NCBI GenBank assembly: GCA_950295325.1
Contig: OX485803.1
Location: 50,855,554-50,919,553, forward strand
Direction: 5' to 3'
DNA from: Polytrichum commune
Taxonomy: Eukaryota; Streptophyta; Polytrichopsida; Polytrichales; Polytrichaceae
DNA: 64,000 nucleotides
In this document: positions 34,346 through 47,200 of the stretch, piece by piece
Layout: the number at the start of each line of letters is the position of its first letter
Position numbering within the stretch: the first letter of the stretch is position 1
The notes under the pieces: model-generated
The model's database searches: none
Told to the model about the DNA's origin: nothing
The model's input: only the letters and a program-made list of their open reading frames with translations
Made by a program: the position numbers and the translations under genes

Positions 34346-37300
34346 CTTTGCAAACTCGTATGTAAAGACCTTCATATTTGAATGCTAAAGGCGGGAATTC
34401 ATGGTGCATTGTAGTGGGTGTTATAGCAAAGCACCCTACCGTGTATCTCGAAGGTGACGAAGTCAATTTGCAGAAGTCAGTTTTGGAACAACTTTTGATG
34501 AATGTTATGGTGGTGTTAAATCAGGATACTGAGGCAGCAACTCGTGCACGCTTATATGGTGGTCGACGTAACGGCACGGTGCGGATATGAATATTCAAAT
34601 GTTGAGGTGGAGTTTACCAAGTCACAACTGAGGGTTTATCTTCATGCAATAAAAATTCCAAGGAGCGCTGTAAATGTTTCATGTGAACATATAACATATA
34701 TGGTGGCTGCTGAAATATGCTTTGTGTCCAATTTCATTCACCTCAAGGTGTACCCCACTTTCACTCCCTTTGTCAGATGTGTCCTGTCAAAATTTATGTT
34801 GATGAGGGAAATTTATGTCTCCCAAGTTTTTTCTCATTTGTGGTGCATTGAACTCGTACAATTCACGAAGAGGATGCAAATGTGACAACAAATGCACTTC
34901 ACCCAGGCTGCACAAAGATTGGGCTCGGTTCTATGAAGGGGTATCATGTGATCAAAAGTAAGCATCACTCTCTCTTTCCAACAAACATTTGTTCTTCAAT
35001 TAAATGTATGATTGTTGGGAGTATAAAGTTGTTGTGCATGTCTAAATTTATATTAATCTATTATTCATTCAAATGCTTGAATTCGCTAGTGAAAGAATCA
35101 TGTGTACCATGAAGCAGATCATGTGTGGGACACTTGGTTAAAGACATGCTTAAGACTAGACCTTACAAGAGACAAATTATATTTGATCAAAAGTGTGAAA
35201 GACATAGTAAAGTCTGATCCTCTTCCCTTCCACTAGCTTAGCTGCTCTTTACCCAAGGAATATAGAGCGAAATCAAAGTATTTTGCAGCATGTGAAGTAG
35301 TGCCCTCAAAGTGAATATGTACACTCTCAAGTAATGTGACTCCTCTAGTGTGGAAAAAACAATGTGAGATGTGGAGTATAAAGTTTCTAAAGAATTGTGC
35401 TTAAGATTGACCTCGACTTCTTTGTATGCAATTAAGTGGACATGGATTATTTTTCCAATGGAAACCTCAATTGTTGTTGAGGAGTATTTTTCATCATTGT
35501 TGTATCATGTACAATGTCAATACCATAGGTAAAGATTCTTATGTGTTGAAAATCCTTGTTGAAGTGACATGTAGTAGGAGTTAGGGGGTTCAACGTGGAG
35601 CTTTTAACTATATAGCAACCTTAGTGGTTGCAGTCCATTGTGTGAACTGTCGATTGGGAACACTATTTTGGAGTCACAAGGGGCTATTTTATTTATTTAT
35701 TTTTAATAAACAAAAATTTAATGTCATTTTTTACCCAAAAAAAATCTCTTATGTTCTATCATGGGCATCCTACATAAGAGAATGTAAAAATTTCCTTGGT
35801 TAAAAATTTCATTTCAAAGTAAATGGTGATAATGCTGCGTAATTTCACACAACAATCCATATGAATTCCAGTAATTGAAGTAGGTTCTCCATATTTTCCA
35901 TAGAATGTACTCTACAAAGATATCATATGCAATGTCCATCTTTCCTCCTACATGGTGCAGACACATCGTGTCATGTTGCAACAAGTTCTGCCCTGAATGG
36001 AGTTTTTGGCCAATATTCTCAAGATTGTAATGAGTGGGTAACTTGCGAGCACATTGTAGAAGTTTAGTGAGAAGCTCATCGCAAGCAAACTCACCAAGTA
36101 AAGTTCAAAGACCCTTAAAAGTATGAAGGTGATGTATAAGGTAGCCACAAGAAGAGCAAAATCGTCTATGTATTGTGGAGGAAGAGCATTTATTTATTTA
36201 TTAGGTTGTTATTGAAGTCCTTGAATCATATGTTCTAGGAAAATTGTTGTTTGTGAGAGGCATGGTGTGTTGTGGTAGAGTAAGAGTGGTAGATTTTTGC
36301 AGCTTCTGTGAACACTGGTATAAGTAGTCGATATGTAGGATTGCACGTTGTGACAAGTGAGTGAAGTTGAGTTTGGCTTCAAAGCTGCAACCTTTACATG
36401 AGGGGCGACTTAAATAGGTTGATATTTGCATACCATAGTTATTTATCAAGTAGTGTTCTAGTCATTTAGTTAGGTTTTTCAGTGCAATAACCATTTGGCT
36501 TCCTCAATGTATATGTGTAGTACTTGGTTAAAGAGTAGTGCGCACCAATGTCAAAATTTGCGAACAGATGGAGCAAGAGACAAGTTGCCTAGTCACATAT
36601 TTGTAGACGAAGATGCTTCCGTCCAAGCAATGATGTTATTATCCTTAACATGTCCCATTGTTTTTGACCCAAAAGTAAGATTTCCCTAGAAGCAATTATA
36701 ATATGGGGCTACTAAACGCATGGGGGCTTGGAGGATCACCTTAAAGATTCATAATTGACTGGAAGTGTCAAAGGATTTTCAATACGGCTAGGTCTTTCAA
36801 TTTCCTACTACATCACTGTTGTTGTTATCAAGGTTATAATTCCATCATAAGCATTCATGACCTACTGATTGTGGACTCTTCAGCTCATCTTTCCGATCTC
36901 AATGCTAGGTCTTGGTGACATTGTCATTCCTTGTATGATTCCAGACTATGGCCTACTTTGTGCTTTAAAACTATAGTGACTTAAGACTTTGCTGAAGATG
37001 AAGTATCTAAGCTATGAGCAATCTTTTGTAGATTTTGAGTACAACTGGCTACGAAGCTCTTCCTCAATCCATTTGCAATTGGACAAGAAATGTGTGCCTG
37101 ACTGTAGCCAACTAACTTCAATTATGTTTAAGTTAGATAGTTTTTCTTAATGATGGACCAACTTAGATTTGGAATGATTATATGCAATTGTGATGTATGT
37201 CAGATATACAATGGAAATGATCTATTTGATATGACTTGTCTATTTTTTGCATGTACCTAGATGGAGGTTTCTATGAGGTTGCTACTCTACGCAATATTTG

Positions 37301-38495
37301 CAGATGTCAGAACCTAGACCAATATTCTCATTATTTCATCATGGTGTTATTTTTGTAGGTATTTTTGATGAACATGTTCAATTCTCTAAATCTAAAACTC
37401 TAGTTTTCAAGCCATGGTGAGAATTAATGTGGCTTGTGGTTCATTTTTCATCAATTTTTGTTGTTGATCTTACTTGTCTTGCTAGTAGTATCCAATATGC
37501 CAACCTTTTATTAATTGCCCTTTTGTTACAACAACCTTTTGTAGATGATTGATGGTGCGCTATAGCATTTGGCAACCTCACTGTGGTAGACTCGGAGGAT
37601 TACGCTTTGCCTTGGAGGAAGACACGGTGGAGTGGTTGGAGACTTCGAAGGTTGCCCTTCTCATGCCAACAACTAGTTTTAGATATTCGTCGTCATTGGT
37701 GTTTAACCTCATAATTTATGAGTCTTATCATGACATTATAGAGGATGTTGAACATGTGTCTTGATAGTATTGGAGGGTGCATAGTTATATCCTAACCCTT
37801 CTCATTGTAAATATTTGGTATAAGGTTTGAATGGAACTATAGTTGAATGTGTTTGTGAACATAATTAAAGTAAGTATTTGTAATTTTTGTATTTAGCTTT
37901 CTTGTATTTGAATGCAATTTTTTTTTGAAGTAGATAGTTGTGCAAAATTTCATGTTTTGTCACAATTGATTATATTTCTTGTTTTGTTCTATCCGTGCTT
38001 ATAACTTGTCTATGTTAGCTTGTATATTTTGTTATCTCCATGTTTATTGGTAAACCTTTAATTGGTATCCAAGTGCTACTGGTTGTGTTTTGAATGGTAC
38101 TTTGAATAGTTTAGGATTGGTATAACTAATTGAAACAAATTGAATGACAAGATGGGTGGTATGGAATGTTTTTTGCTCACATAGTCGATTTTGCAGTGCT
38201 ATAGTATTCCGTCCATTATTTGGTACTTGTACGATTTATAAACAAAATACGGTGCCAAAAATCAATCTCTCTAAAAAATTACAAATAAATATATGGTGCT
38301 AAAAAATATGTCAAAGTAGCTTTATATCTACAAATAGGGAGGGAAAAAATATTGAGAGGTACATAAATATCCCCTCATTAAATACCCCGTTATCGCATGT
38401 GGTTACAAAACATAAGGGGGTGTGATCCCCCCCGAGCCTAAAGCTAGAATCGTCAAAAATGTGGTAGACCATAAACATGAGCTCCAATTAAGGTT
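34346..38495. other. Long intergenic stretch
   Basis: AT-rich with only short frames. No gene, RNA gene or repeat boundary could be supported. Confidence 0.35.
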
Positions 38496-38800
38496 TGGTT
38501 TGTTGGGAGGGTTTATAAGATTCGTAGAAAATTTGGTATACGTTGGGTGGAGTATAGGGATCCAATTGACTTGATGGACTGTCCATCAAACATGGACATT
38601 GGCTTATGCTCGTATTAAAAAGGTCAACATCAAGTGGACTTACGATCTTACTAATCATTTGATGAAAAACTTCATATGATCTTACTAATCTTTTGAAATA
38701 ATAATTGCATTAGCTTCTAGAACATAAATTGTAGACTTAGATGCTTATAAATTACATTTAGGGGATGAAACAATCTTCAATGACTTTATGGGGAATGCTA
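38496..38800. repeat. Dispersed repeat family 4, copy at 38.5 kb
   Basis: Partner of the copy at 16690-16990. Shows the same order of landmarks, including GGGATCCAATTGACTTGATG against the first copy's CCAATTGACCTCTTAG, and the later TAATCATTTGATGA / GATTTGATGA blocks. Non-coding. Confidence 0.55.
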
Positions 38801-41210
38801 GGGTTTTGCATTTCGCACATGATAGGGGTTGATTGTTATTCAAAAGCATTTTGCATATTTATGTTAATGAGTATATATGTATGTAATTTTTTATGTATAC
38901 ATATTATCACTTGTATTTTTATCATTGAAATTGTATGTGTATTCTTGTTTTACAAAAAAAACTTGTATATAGGGGCTTTTTAAAGTATCTTGCAAACACA
39001 CATGGTACTTGGTTTTATTGAAAGGTGCACCCCCGGGGCTCGGTCATGAGCTTCATATGAGCATTTTCAGCAAAAACGTAAGAAAAACTTCATAAAAATA
39101 AGACAACATTAGTTTGCCCAAATATTTTTTAGGTGTGTTCATTGTATGAAGACTTATGACACATATCAAACCCATATTGGAATATAAGCATTATATATAG
39201 AGTATGCACAATATTTGTTGATGATATTGAAAACTTGTCATTCAATTCATCAAAGATGATATTTTGTTTCTTAACATCATACATACATAATCATGATTCT
39301 TGGTGATACACAATGTACTAAATTTGAAATAAATATGATGCATTTCTCATTTCTTTTGAATTATTTTAAGTTTAATGCTTTGGAATTTTCTTTTACATAA
39401 TTTTAACTTTTTATTATATTTTGTTAATTTGTGTGTATAGAGAAAAAAATCCCTACGACTCTTTTGCAGAGATAAACATCATTCATTTGAAGATTGGAAG
39501 GCACTAGATTTCATGAATATAGTGATCTCGTTGAAAAACCATACATTGGTTGGGGGGTTGACCATGAGCTCAGTGGAGAACCCTATATAATATGGTTGAC
39601 CCAAATCCACTTTAATTCAAAACATCCTTATAATGCTCTTTAACAGCCTTATCCTTCAAAGTAATCAACGACACCCTATGTTGAGTGATTTATGGTATGA
39701 AATGGAATGACATTGATATCCATAATTAATTCTTATTGTTCTCCCATCCATCCGCGACTTTCTGGGGACGTTGCAAGTTCCTACAGACATTCAGACTTTG
39801 CGACTACGGACAAACGCTGATTCAGGAACTTGCTCATTTTTCTTTGTTGAGTGACATTAGACTCCGAATCAGCAGATGTGGGCAAGAATCTGGATTCTCT
39901 CAGTCTAAAAAAATTAAACCGGCTTCGAAGCAATTCACAAGTTTGCATTTCTCTGTGTCAACCAACCACTAGGGTGCCTGAATCAAGTGATTAAGAGTCA
40001 AGACCAGCGTCTACAAATTCACTCCAAGCGTCTGCAAAATCGGAGGATTCTTTGAGATCATCAGCCGTTCTTCTAGAAACTAAAAACATATAAAACTGGG
40101 CCATGGTTGTTGCTTAGTTTGCCATGAAAGAATTGCACCATACAGTGTACAAGAGGCTAGAGGAGAGGTTTTGTGCATGTCTGTAACAAAACTGCACCTT
40201 GGTGGATTATTGTCAAAATTTTCACCCTGGATTGTGACAAATAATCTCTACTTGCGATGTCTTTTGTCATCCAGAGCTGGAGGAGATCAGCCCATCTATT
40301 TTGGTAAGCTAGATTCTTGACATCATGATCTAGTCGTCATGTAAATTGACATCGAACCCTTTCAAACCTGTCTCCTGAAACCGTTGCAGAGTTATGTGTT
40401 TGGTCCTAGATTTCTCTACGAAGGTTATCCTCCTGGACGAATCTTTGGTGATTGTGAACAGGAATGCACTTGTCCAGTACCTTGCAGCAAGGTAAAACCA
40501 TTTCCGAACTTGATTGAATGCCTAACAGAGATAGGGTTACAATTTGAAATTTTTGCTTCTAGATATTCTATAGTTATTAGACCTAAGGGCTGAATTATGA
40601 GTTCAATCAATGTTGGACGAATCAGTACCTAGATTTTGATGTAGCTCTGAAAATATATTGAAATCTCAAAGGTAAGCATCAACATAAAATTCTGGTCACT
40701 TGCATTATAAGATGTGCATAAACTAGTATATAGATGGCTAGAACGTTGACATCAACATCATTGGAATCTTGCGAGGATTGTCAAAACTAGAAAGAAAATC
40801 TTCAAAACTTGCACATAGTAATAGAAAGATAGCCACTTGTTTACATTTTCCTGATCTCAAATAAATTGACCTCACCTGGCATGTCTATTCAGCTGTGTGA
40901 CTCTCTATTCCTCAAAAGAAATCAAGAAGATGCTCCTCTCTCGGCTAAAACTGATTTGAGCTGGATTATTGTGATATTGTTATATCTCATCACAGCTCTA
41001 ACCCTAGAACTCAATCATGTGATGATGTTACACTCTGGTGTACAACAAAAGATTAATTAAGTGTGACTATATCCTCTCATGTAGAAATTATAACTGGCAT
41101 GTATTCTACGTGTAACTTTTGGTGTAATGTGGAGTCTCTCAAAATTGTGTTGAACTCATGAATGGAGACATGAAGTTCCTTGCCAATGAAATCCAAGATA
41201 GGCATCACAT
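38801..41210. other. Intergenic DNA with one exon-like segment
   Basis: At 40390-40491 an open segment on the plus strand has an acceptor-like GTTGCAG before it and AAG-GTAAAA after it, and would encode a Cys-rich piece (FGDCEQECTCPVPCSK). I found no neighbouring exons, so I do not call a gene. Confidence 0.3.
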
Positions 41211-44200
41211 TTACCATCCTCCCCTGGTATGCAAGCTCCTCTGCCACAAGACAAGGTGATAGAAATCATTCATAAGTACTCAATACCAAGTAAGATTAAT
41301 TGGAGCTTATTGCTAGAATTGACTGAAAGAAGTCATTTCAATGAAGTCTCCGTGTTGTTGTGTTCAATGTGGACGGAATGGCATTAATTAAATAGAACCA
41401 ATGCATAAGACTTTCCGTATAGTGTCAACCAGGTTATTCAACTGGCACTATAATATACAACTCTTGAAAATCAGTTGAATCATGTAGTTTCAGTGAACAA
41501 TTTAATCTGGAGGTTTCTAGTGGTACTTTTAAATTGGTGCTCCTTATATGTGTTGCAAATTTATGAGATTTTCCCAAATTTTCGGTTGAAGACTTTGTGC
41601 CATGGATGTTATACCAGGAATTCTTGCAAGATTTGAGCACAAGTTTATAAGCATAGCCTTCTCCAATTTTCCTCCACCTTCTAGCCACCTGCATTTAATA
41701 TGCACATGCTCTGTGTTACTATCATTCCCACATGGAATTCAATACTTGTATAAAGAGATCAGTGCAAGGTCTCGGAAATGGCATGAGCCTAGGGATCCTT
41801 TGGAGCCTCTTGGTCATGGAATTGCACCTAGAGAAAGAGTACGTTTACAGCCAACTGCCACTTTGTTAAAATGATTGATTTTAGATGCAGATTTTCTTGA
41901 ACCCTAAATGCCTTAGCTATGCAAACTGGGTCCACACAATATTCTTGTATAATAGTCTTGCATTCTAAGCAGATTACTAGGTGGCGACCCAGTTTGGATA
42001 GCTTAGGCATTTTAAGGGTTACAGATAAACAATGAACAGGGAGAACCGGCTGCTAGTTACAGATGAACCGGTTGAGTTTGAAATAACCTGTTGAAGTTCA
42101 AGACTTTAGGAGAATTACTCATCATTTTATAGGAATCTATGGTATATGCCCCACATTAATAAAGAAAAATCGAAAGATGCCAACATGTAACAGGTTGGAC
42201 TTGGAAACACTAGGATATCGACCGATTATGCCCAAAAGTCTCCCCGGAAACTGTAGATAAATGTTGGATTACATATTTGAAGTGTTATATGTAGACGGGC
42301 ACTTGTATTGGGATTTTGTGGATGTTCTTAAGCAAGTCTACTTAACATCCATACTATTGAAACCATACAAGATTTTTCAAGATGGGTGCAATAAGTGGAT
42401 TTAATAGAAGGTGACTGTCTAGGGTGGCACCCAAAATGGCCTCTGCAACCTGTAAGCATTTAATGGTTAAATTGGGTATCTTTGTCAATTTAGCAGATAT
42501 CCACCATCTCTGGGTACACTGTAAGTTTCACTCACTCTTTGAGAAAATAAATGAGAACGTCCACCAAGGGATCTGCCACTGGCTGCTCCATGATGAATGT
42601 TGCAACGCGCGAATAGAAGCGGTTAACACTAAACACCACACTTTTCCAGAACGGTTCAGGTTGGGGTTGGCGAGCCACATAATGTGCCTCTGCAATTTTC
42701 CTGCAGCGGAAGAATATAAATAACACCTTGAATCCTTCAAGTCTGGAATGTATCTGCGGTAACCTCCAAATTCCTTATGAATGACTACGAATTCATGATG
42801 ACATCCAATACCATCATGTTTGAATCTGTGTCGTCTAGAAATACTTACCAAATGTAGGCTGTGTTTGGACCATAGCGGCTAAGGAATTCAGCCATAACCT
42901 TCAACATTTTATTGGCCACCTGCCATGGACGAGGAATTCAAAACTATTGAGACGCATATATTTTGGAAGCCCTAGTACAATAATCAAAAAACATAAATAG
43001 CTAGTGCAGCTCTTAAATAGTGCAGATCTAGTGTACTAGTACTTCTGACACAATTATTTATGATCAACATGTCCAGTCCATTGCACTTAATCTTCATACT
43101 TGTCATAATTTGCAACATCAAATGTATCATGGCAATCAATGCGGAGCTGTGTGATTTCTAAGGTACATTCTATGGTGGACCTCATCCTATTGAGACATAC
43201 CTCGGAAGAAAAAAGTGATGAAGCCCGAATACGTTCTCGGCGATCCATGCGAGCAGAAAGCTTTTGTCACAGATCTTTTTCATGTTTTAGCCTCAATGTC
43301 AAATTAGTTTTCTTCCACTTAAACACCTGCAACATTAGCAGATTATACTTTCTGTTTCAATCGGTCACTCTTCTATGTCCAAAATGGATCAAACTCTCCA
43401 TATTGACTTCAAAGTGGCTTTTACAACCAGTTCATTATACTGTTCTCCCACTTTAGTATGACATGTTTGGGAAACACAAAAAAAAAGTCGTATTATTGAG
43501 GTGTCGTCTTCTCATTAATATGACAAATAGCATAAAGTTGTCACATTATTGAGTGAATACGAAAACATAAGTAATATGAGCTTTAAAATGTATACAATGA
43601 GTTTAAGCAATATAGATGGTATGAAATAATAACTTATAACATTAAACAAATACAAATATTATCAAGAACTCTTGAAATAGGATTCCAATGATCTTTGGTG
43701 TTGCCTACCCAAGTTAGCAATTGTCATCTTATCTAAATTCCCTACTAACTTCTAATAATTTCATTAACACCAAAATATAAGAGTTTTCTGATAAGAAACT
43801 AAACAACAATGATGCATGACGTTTAGCATCAAGATATTGGTGATACTATATCATTGTGTACAAGGCAACATACTAGGCAGGAGACCACTCTAACGATGTC
43901 CATTCTACACTAGTAACCCTAGTTATCATTAACTTCCCAATGATAAGTGAAGTTCCTAAGTGAAAATGGATGTATTTTAGATGTAGATAACATAGATGAA
44001 AGGAATTTTAGCATTAACTACCTCTTTAATATGACAAAGTGGAGATTTTAAATGTCGCATTGTCGAGTGTCGTAGTCGTATAAAAGAGGGAGTTTTGAAC
44101 TTAAAAGTTTGGTCTTGCAGAAATGTGTCAGAATATCAAGGGTGTCGTATAAATGAGTGTCGTATGAACAAGGTTAGCAAATACAAATGAAATCACAGCT

Positions 44201-47200
44201 CACCATCATATTGTCTGTTGAAGAAACCCGTTTCGGACCTGTAGGTCTTTTCTTTTGAGATTTCTGCCTCCATCACCATTCACATGACAGCCCAAAGGGT
44301 CAACTTCCATGCAAGGTGGTGGCAAGCAATTTTTGTGGCTCATCACCATTTTATTGAACCTCTAATGATATGTTATTCAATCAAGACTCTTCTTTGCATG
44401 ATGAGGTTTGTCAAAGGACCTCCCATTCAATGAGCTTTGTATAAAGGGCAGGGGGAGCAAGGGGGACTCTAGGAAAAACTTCAAGGCTTTGAGCCTTTAT
44501 GAGCATGTCCACACTCATGGAGCCAAATTGAGAATTTTTTGTCTCATGGTGCCCCATTTGCTCCATGAACAACTTCGCGAGATCAATGTTAGCATGGACT
44601 TTATTCATTAACGTTAGAAATTACAGAATGTGTAGAAGCATGGTACCATGGGGAGAAATGGAAATAAGTCCTTTTATTAATACCACAGGGTATCATGGAT
44701 GTATTTAAGGAAACTTTCGTTTATTTGGTGGGGAGAGTTTTCTAGAGTAGGATCTGATGTGATGATGTCAGGTGGATTAAAGCACTGTCCATAGCCATTT
44801 TCCTTGACCGAAGTTATCTGCAATTAAACTACACATCTGAATTAGTGTGGCTTACAATATTCATCATTAGCCCCACGTACATGATCTTGATATCACTGGG
44901 TATCAACCATAGAAGGTGGCATGGGACACCTGCTGCTACATGAAAGTCATAGATGCCATTCTAATCATAATTAACAAGGGTCACCACTGTAAATGCCACA
45001 CTAAATCACATGTATACCTTAGCGTAGTTACTGAGACTGGAACCACCTTCCAATATCATGCTTACCGTACAGCTCTTCACGGACGATGACAAAGCTGATG
45101 GGCTTTGTTCGGATGATGACCTCTTGGAAAGTCGAGAACTCTTCCCCATGCTGCTCGTTGCAGTGGCCTGCATAATAATACCACCACTAAAAAAGTATTA
45201 TATAAATATTCTAAACCAAGGTCATATAACTATTGTAAGCTAAGGTCAATTGCAAGCCTTTAACTGTAATGAATAAGTACATATAATGCTTCAAGTCACT
45301 GATGTTTTACCTTGCCAGCAGGCGCTATAAGCTCCACTCTGCAGGGTAGGAACCTCATGGTGAGAAGCCCAATCGCATCAATCAAGTTTAAACAAATATG
45401 TCCTTGCTAAAAGACCACATGTTTCTGGATAATTCATCAATTCTTCCACTTTGTCAGGAATCCCATACTGGAATGTTGCCTCATTTTCTGAAGCTTACTT
45501 CATTAGTGGTTAGGCAGTGTAGTAAGAAGTGCCTGATATGTGTGGCTAGATAAAAATAATCAACACAAATAGTATATGCAGTTCAAGCAAGTATATAACC
45601 GATTTACTGTGCCCTAGTGCAATGAGAAGTATGAACAATCATGGCAACATTATGCACTTGGTTGCTGCGACATTAAACTGCTTTCTCAATTCCTTGCACT
45701 GAGTAATTTGTGGTGGGCAGTAATTAAATTAGGCAAGGATAGATATGTCTGTTGATGATATCTTCTCCACTGTTTCATCAAGACCAAGGATACATCCCAT
45801 GGGTAATTAACTACCCCGGCTCCTTGTATAATGGAAGCACTTCACCACCTTCACCGAGAATAAATTGATCCCCTGCCAATAACAAACAGTTGCGTTTATT
45901 TTACTGTGTGAAGATTTATGGTTTGCTAGGTCCCTGATTGAAACTTGATTCATTAGCACTAGTACGCCTCCCCCATGCTAAAAGAGCAAAAGGGAAAGAA
46001 AAAAACAAGGGTTCAACATCATGACAGAAATTCAAGTACTCCCTGGCCACATGGCTCAGGGTGTAAACTTGTGGCTGCACCACTGCAAAGTAGTCCTCTT
46101 GAAGAAAATTGCTTCCTTCTATGTATGCTACAGTATGTGTGCACACAACAACCTTCCATTCTCAAGCATCAAAGTGTTCAATGACTAACCTATTTGGGGG
46201 CTATTTTCCCAAACGTAGGTGGGCCTAATTCAGTTACTCATCTTAAACATACACTTGTATTTGAGTGGTATGTGGTTAGATGTGGATCTAAGAATGGACA
46301 CCAAATAGACATGTGTTTGAAGGAGATTGGACTAAGTCCTCAAAATGTGTTAACCATTCTGAGCTCAATAGCCAACATAATTGGTGACCTATATATGATC
46401 ATTTTATGAAAAAGAGAATCTTCGTTCTAATAGTAAATAATATATTCATATGAGCTCAGAAAATTATGAGGAAAATGGCTATGGACACGACATGGATTCA
46501 CTAATCATCTCACAATAATTTTATATTCTACAAGAAATGGGTGCAGAGCTCAAATTGTCTGTTTAAGGCCTGCTTACCTTACTCATTATGGGCAACTATC
46601 CACAGGTTGGTTCAAATTCTCCTGCAAGTGGGGCTTCCTCCCATGGTTCACATGATTAAATGAACCAACAACCAATATGAGATTTTATTTTTTCGGTTTC
46701 CAGTGCCCTCATTTAACAGCCCCAGGCATTGCAACTCTAGAAGGGCCCTTAATATTCAGACGTGCCTTCATCAATTGCAATTACCTTCAATAGGGGCCAC
46801 GGACAATGACCTTGAAATAGACCGTATCATTCCCTCTCGAAGCTCTTGGAAGTACATACCAGCGTACTGCATAAACAACAAAACAAAAGCACACTCGGAA
46901 AGATTAATCAGTTTACAGACTCGAGCATTGACCTCAAGATAGGTGATACAAGCAAGTGTAACAATTGATCTGAACCTTAAATTAAATGCAGGATTACCTT
47001 GATAAGTTTGGTGATATCATTGGAAACCTGAAGGTGATCTTTGGGAAACTTTGCATGGTCCAAATCTGAAATGGTATTATTGTGTGCAATCAAGCGGTGC
47101 CCAACAATTATGTACACACTCAAACAGGTAGAAGAGAAACTAACACACACACACACAATTTATTAACAGTTGTAATACGTCAGAGTTCGTGTCTTTGAAA

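Noticed and set aside
40390-40491. Cys-rich exon-like segment with acceptor and donor
   Set aside because: No phase-compatible neighbours were found on either side, so a single chance exon cannot be excluded.
43470-44170. TIR element suggested by recurring GTCGTAT and GTGTCG motifs
   Set aside because: The motifs are direct and inverted at random and no matching termini could be defined.
46600-46640. tRNA gene suggested by GGTTCAAATTC
   Set aside because: No cloverleaf or A-box partner at the right spacing; only a B-box-like core, better explained by a SINE-type repeat.
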